Shown: one piece after another, positions 17,237-25,752 of the stretch | How the letters are laid out: each line of letters opens with the position of its first letter | Numbering within the stretch: position 1 is the first letter of the stretch | Origin: Bradyrhizobium sp. KBS0727 | Lineage (GTDB): Bacteria; Pseudomonadota; Alphaproteobacteria; Rhizobiales; Xanthobacteraceae | Assembly (NCBI RefSeq): GCF_005937885.2 | Contig: NZ_CP042176.1 | Span: 4,645,501 to 4,709,500, forward strand | Direction of reading: 5' to 3' | DNA length: 64,000 bases | Translations under genes and position numbers: made by a program | The notes under the pieces: model-generated | Told to the model about the DNA's origin: nothing | The model's database searches: none | Seen by the model: only the letters and a program-made list of their open reading frames with translations

Positions 17237-17240
17237 AAAT

Positions 17241-18017
17241 CTAGCGCCCGCGCTGCAGGCGCGTGACCAGGGCCAGCACCACTCCGCGGGGCACAAACCG
17301 GGTCACGGCGATCGCCGCCTTGGTGCCGATACCGGGGATGCAAAGCGCGCGGCCTGCCTTCATCGCCTCCCAACCGTCGCGGGCGACCTCGTCGACGGGA
17401 AGCTTTCGCAACAGCTTGAACAACCTCACCTGTTGCGCGCCGGCGCGGGTCAGGAACGGTGTGCGCAGCGGACCGGGACACAGGCAGGTCACCGTGACGC
17501 CGCTGCTCCTGACCTCGCGCAGAAGCGCCTGCGAGAGCGAAACCAGATAGGCCTTGCTGGCAAAATACACGGCCATCCGCGGGCCCGGCGCAAAGCCGGC
17601 GACCGATGCCACGTTGAGGATGCGACCGGCCTTGCGCTCGACCATATCGGGCAGGAATCGCAGCATGAGGTCGGTGACGGCGCGGATATTGACCGCGATA
17701 ATCCCGAACTGGCCGGCGCGATCGAGTTCCACGGCATCGCCGAACAGGCCAAAACCGGCATTGTTGATGAGGGTATGGCAATAAAGACCGCGCGCGGTGA
17801 GTTCACGCGCGACGGTTTCGCCGGCATCCGGTGCGGCCAGGTCGATGCCGAGTGTCACCGTGGATTGCCCGGAAGGGTCGATTTCGGCTGCCAGCCGCTC
17901 CAAATCACCGATATTGCGGGCAATCAGGACCGTTTTGGACCCTTCGGCAACCGCCAGCCGAGCGAATTCGGCACCAAGTCCGGAGGAAGCGCCGGTCACG
18001 ACCACTGCAGGCTGCAT
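17241..18017 (-). CDS. Short-chain dehydrogenase/reductase (SDR)
   Basis: 258 residues. TGASSGLG cofactor loop, INNAGFG, NVASVAGFAPGP with the catalytic Ser, and YFASK. It resembles DltE/YqjQ-like SDRs of undefined substrate. It faces the SDR at 16415 tail to tail; the two are only distantly alike, so they are not a recent duplication. The start ATG gives the family-typical N-terminus MQPAVVVTGASS. Confidence 0.88.
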   Translation of the reverse strand: MQPAVVVTGASSGLGAEFARLAVAEGSKTVLIARNIGDLERLAAEIDPSGQSTVTLGIDLAAPDAGETVARELTARGLYCHTLINNAGFGLFGDAVELDRAGQFGIIAVNIRAVTDLMLRFLPDMVERKAGRILNVASVAGFAPGPRMAVYFASKAYLVSLSQALLREVRSSGVTVTCLCPGPLRTPFLTRAGAQQVRLFKLLRKLPVDEVARDGWEAMKAGRALCIPGIGTKAAIAVTRFVPRGVVLALVTRLQRGR

Positions 18018-18135
18018 GCTCCCAAACCCGTCCTTTTGCGCCTAAAAATGCCTCGGCAAAAAAGCCTTCAAAAAGGCCGTCAAAAAACCCTTGGAGAGGC
18101 CCGAGCCAACCAGTCATAGCGGGCCGGGGAAGGAT

Positions 18136-18194
18136 TTGACAGCGGGTGCGAATATCCCTAGAAACCGCCTGCTCGCGGGCCGTTTTCGGCCCGC
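18136..18194 (+). promoter_or_regulatory. Candidate rpsD promoter and leader hairpin
   Basis: TTGACA at 18136-18141 and TAGAAA 17 bp later are a reasonable sigma-70-type pair. A perfect hairpin GCGGGCCG-TTTT-CGGCCCGC follows at 18175-18194 in the 5' leader, about 118 nt before the rpsD start. The hairpin has no U-tract, so it is not an intrinsic terminator; a role in S4 feedback is only a guess. Confidence 0.45.
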
Positions 18195-18311
18195 GTTGCG
18201 TTTCGCGACCCGTGGTCCTCCCCGAGCTTTCGAGGCGGACCTGTCGGCCCCGGGAATCCCGGTGCACAGGAGGGCGCGTCTCCTCAAAACTCAAACTCAT
18301 CAGAGGACGCG

Positions 18312-18929
18312 ATGACTAAGCGCAGTGAGGCGAAATACAAGATCGATCGCCGTATGGGCCAGAACATCTGGGGCCGCCCGAAGAGCCCCGTCAACCGCCG
18401 CGAATACGGCCCCGGCCAGCACGGCCAGCGCCGCAAGGGCAAGCTCTCCGACTTCGGCGTGCAGCTCCGCGCCAAGCAGAAGCTCAAGGGCTACTACGCC
18501 AATATTTCCGAGCGCCAGTTCCACGGCATCTATGTCGAAGCCGGCCGGATGAAGGGCGACACCGGTGAAAACCTGATCGGCCTGCTCGAGCGTCGTCTCG
18601 ACACCGTGGTCTATCGCGCCAAGTTCGTCGCCACCATGTTTGCCGCGCGCCAGTTCATCAACCACGGCCACATCAAGGTGAACGGCCGCCGCGTCAACAT
18701 CTCGAGCTACAAGGTCAAGCCCGGCGACCTCATCGAGATCAAGGAATCCTCCAAGCAGCTCACCCCGGTGCTGGAAGCAAGCCAGCTCGGCGAGCGTGAC
18801 GTGCCCGACTTCATCGAAGCCGATCACTCCAAGATGACGGCGAAGTTCACCCGCATCCCGGCGCTGTCGGACGTGCCGTTCGCGGTGCAGATGGAGCCGC
18901 ATCTGATCGTCGAATTCTATTCGCGCTGA
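18312..18929 (+). CDS. rpsD: 30S ribosomal protein S4 (uS4)
   Basis: 205 residues, the normal length. N-terminal rRNA-binding part (KYKIDRRMGQNIWGRPKSP) and the S4 RNA-binding domain with RLDTVVYRAKF...ARQFINHGHIKVNG. It nucleates 30S assembly on 16S rRNA and is often an autoregulator. It stands as a single gene, away from the alpha operon, with an AGAGGA ribosome site and a strong terminator after the stop. Confidence 0.97.
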   Translation: MTKRSEAKYKIDRRMGQNIWGRPKSPVNRREYGPGQHGQRRKGKLSDFGVQLRAKQKLKGYYANISERQFHGIYVEAGRMKGDTGENLIGLLERRLDTVVYRAKFVATMFAARQFINHGHIKVNGRRVNISSYKVKPGDLIEIKESSKQLTPVLEASQLGERDVPDFIEADHSKMTAKFTRIPALSDVPFAVQMEPHLIVEFYSR

Positions 18930-18953
18930 GCGAACTGGATCTTCAAGCTATCA

Positions 18954-18984
18954 AAGGCCCCGGTTTTGCCGGGGCCTTTTTCTT
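18954..18984 (+). terminator. Rho-independent terminator of rpsD
   Basis: AAAGGCCCCGG-TTTTG-CCGGGGCC followed by TTTTTCTTT, starting 25 bp after the rpsD stop. Classic stem, tight loop and T-tract. Confidence 0.92.
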
Positions 18985-19012
18985 TGGGTAGGATCACCCG
19001 GCGACGCGAACG

Positions 19013-19093
19013 TCATTCCGGGGCGCGTCGAAGACGCGAACCCGGAATCTCGAGATTCCGGGTCTGGTCCTTTCGGACCATCCCGGAATGACC
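19013..19093. repeat. GTCATTCCGG palindromic repeat, copy 1
   Basis: Bounded by GTCATTCCGG and CCGGAATGAC inverted ends, with an internal palindrome CCCGGAATCTCGAGATTCCG. Other copies: 30815-30915, 37469-37568 and 38987-39080. Lies between the rpsD terminator and the threonine aldolase gene. Confidence 0.88.
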
Positions 19094-19112
19094 ACAACCG
19101 AAAGATTCCTCC

Positions 19113-20180
19113 ATGCACTACACCCCTGCCCCGCGCGACCCCAAGGCCGCCCCCATCCACATCAACCTGTTGTCGGATACGCAGACGCGCCCGACCCAAG
19201 CGATGCGCGAGGCGATGGCGCGGGCCGAGGTCGGCGATGAGCAGATCGGCGACGATCCGACGGTCAACCTGTTGTGCGAACGGGTGGCTGATTTGCTCGG
19301 CAAGGAAGCCGCCGTGTTCATGCCGTCGGGCACCATGTGCAACGTCGCAGCGACGCTGGCCTGGTGCCGGCCGGGCGATGAAATCCTCGCCCATGTCAGC
19401 GCGCATATTATCGCCCGCGAAGGCGGCGCGCATGCAGCCCTCGGCGGATTCCAGATTACGCCGCTGGCCGGCGACGACGGACAGTTTTCGCCCGAAACCT
19501 TTCGCGCCGCCCTTCACCCGCGCTCGCGCTACCAGCCGCCGCAAACCGTGGTCAGCGTCGAACAGACCGCCAATATCGGCGGTGGCACGATCTGGAAGAA
19601 GACGGCGCTCGATGAAATCGTGCAGATCGCCAAGACGCACGGGCTCGTCACCCATATGGACGGCGCGCGGCTCTTGAACGCCTGTGTCGCCACCGGCATC
19701 AGCGCACGCGACATGGCCGCGGGCTGGGATTCGGCCTGGATCGATTTTTCCAAAGGTCTCGGCGCGCCGGTCGGCGGCGCGATCGCCGGCTCGCGCCAAT
19801 TCATCGACGACGTCTGGCGCTGGAAGCAGCGGCTCGGCGGATCGATGCGGCAGGCCGGCATTTGCGCCGCAGCCTGCGTCTACGCACTCGACCATCACGT
19901 CGACCGCCTCGCCGACGATCACGCCAATGCGCGGGCGCTGGCGCGGGGATTGTCGCAGATCAACGGTGTCGAAGTGCAGCAGCCCGAAACCAACCTGGTG
20001 TTCTTCAAGCCTGACGGAGCCGGGATCAGCGGCGACAGGATGGTCGAGGCGTTACGCAAGCGCGGCGTGCTGCTGGCTGTCATGGACGGCCGCATCCGCG
20101 CCTGCACCCATCTCGACGTCACGGCCGAGATGATCGAGGAAACCGTCGGACTGGTGCGCGAGATCGTGCGCGGGGTGTAA
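19113..20180 (+). CDS. ltaE: Low-specificity L-threonine aldolase
   Basis: 355 residues, PLP enzyme of the beta-eliminating lyase fold. Cleaves L-threonine/allo-threonine to glycine and acetaldehyde. Seen: LLSDTQTRPTQAMREAM at the N-terminus, GDEQIGDDPTVNLL, THMDGARLLNA (Asp that binds the pyridine N) and IDFSKGLGAPVGG with the PLP lysine near residue 213. The glycine formed could feed the cleavage system encoded at 50-55 kb. The ATG follows a palindromic repeat by 19 bp. Confidence 0.92.
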   Translation: MHYTPAPRDPKAAPIHINLLSDTQTRPTQAMREAMARAEVGDEQIGDDPTVNLLCERVADLLGKEAAVFMPSGTMCNVAATLAWCRPGDEILAHVSAHIIAREGGAHAALGGFQITPLAGDDGQFSPETFRAALHPRSRYQPPQTVVSVEQTANIGGGTIWKKTALDEIVQIAKTHGLVTHMDGARLLNACVATGISARDMAAGWDSAWIDFSKGLGAPVGGAIAGSRQFIDDVWRWKQRLGGSMRQAGICAAACVYALDHHVDRLADDHANARALARGLSQINGVEVQQPETNLVFFKPDGAGISGDRMVEALRKRGVLLAVMDGRIRACTHLDVTAEMIEETVGLVREIVRGV

Positions 20181-20276
20181 TTGCCTTCGATCAGAGCAGC
20201 CAAAAGCATACAGATCGCAGCAGAATCCTGTTATTCAGCTATTGTTCGCCGTTGAAAAATTCGCCGGGAGGTTAAG

Positions 20277-21935
20277 ATGCCCAAAGGCTCCGACTTGTTG
20301 GTTGCCGCTCTTGAGAACGAGGGCGTGGATCGCATCTTCGGTGTTCCCGGCGAAGAAAATCTCGACGTCGTCGAAAGCCTGAGAAAATCGTCGATTGAGC
20401 TGATCCTGACCCGGCATGAACAGGCTGCGGCCTTCATGGCGGCCACCTATGGCCGGCTGACGGGAAAGCCCGGTGTCTGCATCACAACGCTTGGCCCGGG
20501 CGCGCTCAATCTCGCGACCGGCGCGGCCTACGCGCTGCTGGGCGCGATGCCGATGGTGATGCTGACCGGGCAGAAAGGCATCATGAGCAGCCGTCAGGCG
20601 AAATTCCAGATCGTCGACGTGGTCGGCACGTTCAAGCCGCTGACAAAGCTTTCGCTGCAGATCGTCAGCACCAGCACGATTCCGACCCTGGTACGCGACG
20701 CCTTCCGAATTGCCACGCAGGAACGGCCTGGCCCTGTCTTGCTGGAATTGCCCGAGGACATCGCCGGCGAAGAAGCCGAACCTGTTGCGATGGTCGCGCA
20801 GCATCCGATTGAAATTCCGGTCGCCCACCGTGCTTCGCTCGATCGTGCGGCCGAGATGATTCTGAATGCCAAGCGGCCGTTGATCATGTTGGGCGCCGCG
20901 GCTTCCCGACCGCGAAGCGCGACGGGAATTGCCGGATTCGTTCGACGCACCCAAATTCCATTCTTCACGACCCAGATGGGAAAAGGCACCGCGCCCGGCG
21001 GCACCAAATTGTATATGGGTACGGCAGCCCTCAGCGAACGCGACTATGTCCATGAAGCGATTGACCGCGCCGACCTGATCATCGCAATTGGCCACGATAC
21101 GATCGAGAAGCCCCCTTTCATCATGGGCCCCGGCGGGCCACAGGTCATTCACGTCAATTACACGCCGGCCAATGTGGAGCAGGTCTATTTTCCGCAATGC
21201 GAAGTGGTTGGCGATGTCGGCCCGAGCCTGGAACTGCTGGCCGACCGGGTTGAGGGCCGCCTGCCCAACGCCGGCGCATTGTTGAATCTCCGCGACGGCA
21301 TTCTGAACAGGATCGCCGACCGGGCCACGGAAGCCAAATGGCCGCCGACGCCTCAACGTATCGTGCATGACGTGCGACAGGTCATGCCCGAGGACGGAAT
21401 CGTTGCGTTGGACAACGGCATGTACAAGATATGGTTCGCGCGCAATTATCGAACGCTCGTCGCGAACACGCTGCTGCTCGACAATGCGCTCGCGACCATG
21501 GGGGCCGGATTGCCGTCGGCGATGATGGCGGCCATGCTCTATCCAAAACGCCGGGTACTTGCGGTGTGCGGCGACGGCGGGTTCATGATGAACTCGCAGG
21601 AATTGGAAACCGCGGTACGCCTCAAATTAAATCTGGTGGTGCTGATTCTGGAGGATTCCGCCTACGGTATGATCCGCTGGAAGCAAGCGGTCGATCATTT
21701 TCCCGATTTCGGCCTTACCTTCGGAAATCCGGATTTCGTCAGGTACGCCGAGAGTTACGGTGCCAAGGGCTCAAGGATCGAGAGCACCGATGCGATCATC
21801 CCGACGCTTGAGCGTGCGTTTGCCGGAGGCGGAGTACACCTGGTTGTCGTCCCGATCGATTATAGCGAGAACACCCGGGTGCTGGTCGATGAACTCCGCG
21901 AGAAAGTGAAGCGGGTTGACGAAGCTGCGAACTAG
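20277..21935 (+). CDS. Thiamine-diphosphate enzyme, acetolactate synthase large-subunit-like
   Basis: 552 residues with the three domains of ThDP decarboxylases. N-terminal: FGVPGEENLDVVES and LTRHEQAAAFMA, whose Glu activates the cofactor. Middle FAD/ADP-like domain. C-terminal ThDP/Mg motif CGDGGFMMNSQELETAVRLK. No regulatory subunit (ilvN) follows, and the sequence looks like the catabolic or uncharacterised acetolactate synthase-like group rather than biosynthetic IlvB. It likely condenses pyruvate, but the substrate is unproven. Its stop overlaps the convergent hydrolase stop through a shared CTAG. Confidence 0.85.
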   Translation: MPKGSDLLVAALENEGVDRIFGVPGEENLDVVESLRKSSIELILTRHEQAAAFMAATYGRLTGKPGVCITTLGPGALNLATGAAYALLGAMPMVMLTGQKGIMSSRQAKFQIVDVVGTFKPLTKLSLQIVSTSTIPTLVRDAFRIATQERPGPVLLELPEDIAGEEAEPVAMVAQHPIEIPVAHRASLDRAAEMILNAKRPLIMLGAAASRPRSATGIAGFVRRTQIPFFTTQMGKGTAPGGTKLYMGTAALSERDYVHEAIDRADLIIAIGHDTIEKPPFIMGPGGPQVIHVNYTPANVEQVYFPQCEVVGDVGPSLELLADRVEGRLPNAGALLNLRDGILNRIADRATEAKWPPTPQRIVHDVRQVMPEDGIVALDNGMYKIWFARNYRTLVANTLLLDNALATMGAGLPSAMMAAMLYPKRRVLAVCGDGGFMMNSQELETAVRLKLNLVVLILEDSAYGMIRWKQAVDHFPDFGLTFGNPDFVRYAESYGAKGSRIESTDAIIPTLERAFAGGGVHLVVVPIDYSENTRVLVDELREKVKRVDEAAN

Positions 21936-23215
21936 TTCTCCAGCGCCTCATAGACCAGTTGCTTGAGCGTGCGCTGGACCCGCTGGCGCTCGGTCGGCGT
22001 CTGCTCCAGCAGCACGAACATCATCTCCTGCTTGCGGTCGATCACCATGTAGCAGCCGCTGGCGCCGTCCCATTTCAACTCGCCGAGCGATCCCGGCGGC
22101 GGCGGTTTTGCGTTACCGGGATCGGTTCGCACCGCAAGTCCCAACCCCATGCCGAAGCCGTCGCCGGGAAAATAGAAATAATCCCGCTCAACGCCCGAGC
22201 CCTTGCCGGCATGGTCCGACGCCATCAATTCGAATGTCTTCGGATTGAGATAGGTCTTGCCCTCGAAGCTGCCGCCGTTAACCAGCATCTGCGCAAAGCG
22301 CGAAAAGTCCGCCATGGTCGAAACCATGCCGCCACTGGCGGATTGCCACTTCTGGCGAACCTCGGTCCGGTACTGGCGGCCGACACGAAAATCACTGTCA
22401 TTCGGCAGCGGCTGGGCGAGCCGCTGCAGCCTCTCCGGTTCGGTGACGAAAAAGCCGGTATCGACCATGCCAAGCGGATCGAGCAGCTTTTCCTTCTCGA
22501 TCTCGAACAATGATTTTCCGGACGCGATCTCCATGATCCGCGCCAGGATGTCGGTGGAATGGCCGTATTGCCACAGCGCGCCGGGCTGGTTGTGCAGCGG
22601 CAGCTTGGCGATTCGTTCTGCGAACTCGGCGAGGTCGAAATCACCCGCGTAGATGTTGGCGTCCTTGTAGGCCTTGCGCACCAGGCTATCGCCAAAGAAA
22701 CCGTAGGTGATCCCGGACGTGTGACGCATCAGGTCGAGCACCGTCATCGGCCGGGTCTGCGGCACCAGCTCCAGCGTCTTGGTGCCGTCCTCGGCCTTCT
22801 TTTCGATGCCGACCTTGGTATCGGCGAAAGAGGGAATATATTTCGAGACGGGATCATCGAGCTTGATCTTGCCGTCCTGGATCAGCTGCATCGCGACGAC
22901 CGAGGTGATCGCCTTGGTCAGCGATGACAAACGGAAGATAGTCTTGTCGGTAATCGGCGCCTTGGACACCACGTCCTGCACGCCAAAGGTCTCATGATAG
23001 ACCGGCTTGCCGCGCTGCTGGATCAGGACGTCAGCGCCGGAGATTTTTCCGGTCGCGACCTCGTTCTTGAAAAATTCGGTGACCTTCGCAAGCTTGTCCG
23101 GATTGAAATGCGCTCCGGGTGGAATATCGAAGGTGCCTTCGGCGCGGACCGCGGGCGCAGCCGCCAGCCACAGCGCGCCGCAGGCCAGCGCACGCAACAT
23201 TTGACGAGAATTCAT
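21932..23215 (-). CDS. Class C beta-lactamase-like serine hydrolase, secreted
   Basis: 427 residues. A signal peptide (MNSRQMLRALACGALWLAAAPAVRA) then a beta-lactamase/penicillin-binding fold: nucleophile Ser98 in RLSSLTKAIT (SxxK), and WQYGHSTDILARIME carrying the Tyr of the YxN-like motif. Many such proteins are esterases or D-amino peptidases rather than beta-lactamases. The start is fixed by GGAGGGGGT directly upstream. Its end overlaps the end of the acetolactate synthase-like gene by 4 bp. Confidence 0.87.
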   Translation of the reverse strand: MNSRQMLRALACGALWLAAAPAVRAEGTFDIPPGAHFNPDKLAKVTEFFKNEVATGKISGADVLIQQRGKPVYHETFGVQDVVSKAPITDKTIFRLSSLTKAITSVVAMQLIQDGKIKLDDPVSKYIPSFADTKVGIEKKAEDGTKTLELVPQTRPMTVLDLMRHTSGITYGFFGDSLVRKAYKDANIYAGDFDLAEFAERIAKLPLHNQPGALWQYGHSTDILARIMEIASGKSLFEIEKEKLLDPLGMVDTGFFVTEPERLQRLAQPLPNDSDFRVGRQYRTEVRQKWQSASGGMVSTMADFSRFAQMLVNGGSFEGKTYLNPKTFELMASDHAGKGSGVERDYFYFPGDGFGMGLGLAVRTDPGNAKPPPPGSLGELKWDGASGCYMVIDRKQEMMFVLLEQTPTERQRVQRTLKQLVYEALEN

Positions 23216-23258
23216 TAGACCCCCTCCCAGGAAATCGCACGGGAGTGTAGCTGCGGCG

Positions 23259-23813
23259 TCAGCCGGCACAAGGGCCGCCGACATCAGCCAAAGCCGCGGC
23301 GTGCAGGCGGCCGCTCTCGTCGGAGAAGCAGCAGAACATCACGCGCGTGACATCGGGCGCGGAGGCCAGCGCCTCGGCAACGGCGGCAACCGCGATCCCG
23401 GCCGCGCGATCGGCGGGAAAGCGATAGACGCCGGTGGAAATGGCAGGAAAGGCTACGGACGACAGCGCGTTGGCCTGACACAGCTCGAGCGCGCGGCGAT
23501 AGCAGGAAGCGAGCAATTGATCCTCGCTTGCGTCGCCGCCGTGCCAGGTCGGCCCGACGGCATGAATCACATGCCCGGCCGGCAGCCGGTACCCCTTGGT
23601 GATTTTGGCGTCGCCGGTGGCACAACCATGCAGCGTGCGGCATTCGGCCAGCAGTTCGGGACCGGCGCCGCGATGGATGGCGCCATCGACCCCACCCCCG
23701 CCGAGCAGGGACGAATTCGCGGCATTGACGATGGCGTCAACGCGCAGACTGGTGATATCGGCAACAACAACTTCCAGCCGCGCCTTGCCGATCAGGCGCG
23801 CGGTGTCGCTCAG
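23259..23813 (-). CDS. Macro-domain protein (O-acetyl-ADP-ribose deacetylase-like), no standard start codon
   Basis: The frame from 23867 to the TGA at 23259 encodes a complete macro domain: RLEVVVADITSLRVDAIVNA, NAANSSLLGGGGVDGAIH, then HAVGPTW, SVAFPAISTGVYRFP. These match ymdB/MacroD-type enzymes that remove ADP-ribose or acetyl groups from ADP-ribose. There is no ATG, GTG or TTG ahead of the domain; the best start is CTG at 23813 (LSDTARLIGK), which overlaps the grxD stop as CTGA. That implies translation coupled to grxD. A GTG at 23570 exists but would cut off half the domain. 184 residues. Confidence 0.78.
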   Translation of the reverse strand: MSDTARLIGKARLEVVVADITSLRVDAIVNAANSSLLGGGGVDGAIHRGAGPELLAECRTLHGCATGDAKITKGYRLPAGHVIHAVGPTWHGGDASEDQLLASCYRRALELCQANALSSVAFPAISTGVYRFPADRAAGIAVAAVAEALASAPDVTRVMFCCFSDESGRLHAAALADVGGPCAG

Positions 23814-24148
23814 GCCGAGGCCGCGGCGCTGACAGTGACGCCCTTGTCGGCGAACAGCTGCTGCAATTCACCGGCCTGGAACATCTCGCGGATGATATCG
23901 CAGCCGCCGACGAACTCGCCCTTGACGTAAAGCTGCGGAATGGTCGGCCAGTTCGAATAGGTCTTGATGCCGTCGCGCAGATCGGCGGATTCGAGAACGT
24001 TCAGGCCCTTGTAGCCGACGCCGACGTGATCGAGGATCTGCACCACCTGGCCCGAGAAACCGCACTGCGGAAATTGCGGCGTTCCCTTCATGAACAGCAC
24101 GACGTCGTTCGACTTCACTTCATTGTCGATGAATTGCTCGATGCTCAT
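23810..24148 (-). CDS. grxD: Monothiol glutaredoxin, Grx4 family
   Basis: 112 residues with the CGFS active site at 29-32 (PQCGFSGQVV), KGTPQFP before it and WPTIPQLYVKGEFVGGCDI after. CGFS glutaredoxins bind and deliver [2Fe-2S] clusters and pair with BolA proteins; a bolA-type gene is at 28753 in this window. The start MSIEQFID is chosen since AAGGA lies 7 nt upstream. The downstream macro-domain gene overlaps its stop. Confidence 0.94.
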   Translation of the reverse strand: MSIEQFIDNEVKSNDVVLFMKGTPQFPQCGFSGQVVQILDHVGVGYKGLNVLESADLRDGIKTYSNWPTIPQLYVKGEFVGGCDIIREMFQAGELQQLFADKGVTVSAAASA

Positions 24149-24385
24149 CTTCATTTCCTTTTGGGGCACCGCCCCTGCGGCTGGAGCCTCACGGACCGGC
24201 TCGTCCCGTTTAACCCGGTTACTGCCCATATATGTAGCCCAAACCGTTGTGCATCCAAAGTAAAATGGCGGGGAGCTGGCATGCGCGGGCTCGGTCCACG
24301 GTCCCGGGCGGGATCGGCCATCATCTGACGGCATCAATATCATGGCTCGGGGAGGCTTTTTTCCCGGACGGGAACCCCTATCTAG

Positions 24386-24400
24386 GACGGACTGTCCGTC
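24386..24400. promoter_or_regulatory. 15-bp perfect palindrome in grxD/egtB divergent promoter region
   Basis: GACGGAC-T-GTCCGTC, 50 bp upstream of the egtB start in the 300-bp region between the divergent grxD and egtB genes. Could be a regulator site; no regulator gene is adjacent. Confidence 0.35.
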
Positions 24401-24449
24401 AGGAACCAGTTCGCCAGACTAACGTTCTCTCCCTCAACCGGAGACACCA

Positions 24450-25703
24450 GTGACGAAATCAGTATCCGCCGCGGCCTCGTTGGCCACCCCCGCCCCGTCA
24501 CTTTTCTCCGATTCCGGCAGCCTCGCCCCGAGTCTGGTCGAAGCCTATCTCGCGGTCCGGGACGAAACCGAGCGCCGGGCCGCTCCCTTGAGCCCCGAGG
24601 ACCAGCTCATCCAGTCGATGCCGGACGCGAGCCCGGCGAAGTGGCACCGCGCCCATACCACCTGGTTCTTCGAGCAATTCCTGCTCGGCGAGCACTGCCC
24701 GGGCTACCAGCCGTTTCACCCCGACTACGCTTTCCTGTTCAACTCCTATTACGTCAGCGCCGGACCGCGGCACGCCCGCCACCAGCGCGGCCATCTGACC
24801 CGCCCGAGCGCGGATGAGGTCACCGCCTATCGCCGGCATGTCGATGCCGCCATCGTGAAATTCTTCCAGACCGCCGATCAGGCCACGCTGGCGAATCTGG
24901 TCCCGCTGGTCGAGGTCGGCCTCAATCACGAGCAGCAGCATCAGGAATTGATGCTGACCGACATCCTGCACGCCTTTGCGCAGAACCCGATCCCGCCGGC
25001 CTACGATGCGGCGTGGCGCTTCCCGCCGTCGCACCGAACGGCTGAGGAATGGGTCGCCCTCAACGAAGGCATCCACACCGTCGGCCATACCGACGACAGC
25101 TTTCATTTCGACAATGAAAAGCCGGCGCATCGCGCCCTGGTCGGCCCGGTCAGGCTTGCCCGCAACCTCGTCACCAATGCCGAATGGCTCGCCTTCATGA
25201 AGGATGGCGGCTACGGCACGGCGACGCTGTGGCTGATGGACGGCTTTGCCGCTGCCAATAACGAAGGCTGGCAGGCGCCCGGCCACTGGCGCCAGGTTGG
25301 CGGCGAATGGCGAATCATGACGCTCGGGGGCCTGCAGCCGGTCGACCCGTCGGCGCCGGTCAGCCATGTCAGCTACTACGAGGCGGACGCGTTCGCGCGC
25401 TGGGCAGGCAAGCATCTGCCGACCGAGATGGAATGGGAAGTCGCCGCTCGCGCCGGCCAGTTGAACGATGCCTTCGGCATCGTCTGGCAGTGGACCCGCA
25501 GTTCCTACTCGCCCTACCCTGGTTATCGCGCCATCGAAGGCGCGCTCGGGGAATACAACGGCAAGTTCATGGTCAACCAGCTGGTGCTGCGCGGCTCCTC
25601 GCTTGCAACTCCTGCCGGTCACAGCCGTATTACCTACCGCAACTTCTTTTATCCGCACCACCGCTGGCAATTTACGGGGTTACGCCTCGCCGATTACGTC
25701 TGA
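24450..25703 (+). CDS. egtB: Ergothioneine biosynthesis protein EgtB (sulfoxide synthase)
   Basis: 417 residues. The N-terminal DinB-like domain carries the iron ligands: H66 (KWHRAHT) and the HxxxHxE-type motif H160-EQQ-H164-QE; the C-terminal domain is an FGE-sulfatase fold (PVSHVSYYEADAFARWAGK, RGSSLATPAGHSR). Joins hercynine (trimethyl-His) to a thiol with O2 by a non-haem iron. GTG start with GGAG upstream. egtD follows 49 bp later; egtC and egtE are absent here. Confidence 0.93.
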   Translation: MTKSVSAAASLATPAPSLFSDSGSLAPSLVEAYLAVRDETERRAAPLSPEDQLIQSMPDASPAKWHRAHTTWFFEQFLLGEHCPGYQPFHPDYAFLFNSYYVSAGPRHARHQRGHLTRPSADEVTAYRRHVDAAIVKFFQTADQATLANLVPLVEVGLNHEQQHQELMLTDILHAFAQNPIPPAYDAAWRFPPSHRTAEEWVALNEGIHTVGHTDDSFHFDNEKPAHRALVGPVRLARNLVTNAEWLAFMKDGGYGTATLWLMDGFAAANNEGWQAPGHWRQVGGEWRIMTLGGLQPVDPSAPVSHVSYYEADAFARWAGKHLPTEMEWEVAARAGQLNDAFGIVWQWTRSSYSPYPGYRAIEGALGEYNGKFMVNQLVLRGSSLATPAGHSRITYRNFFYPHHRWQFTGLRLADYV

Positions 25704-25752
25704 TCCATCCGACGATCAAAGGCGCGCCGGAAAGCGCGTTCAGGAGAGTATC

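Noticed and set aside
21932..21935. Overlapping genes at the end of the acetolactate synthase-like gene
   Set aside because: The two stops merely share CTAG in convergent genes; this is common and has no special meaning.
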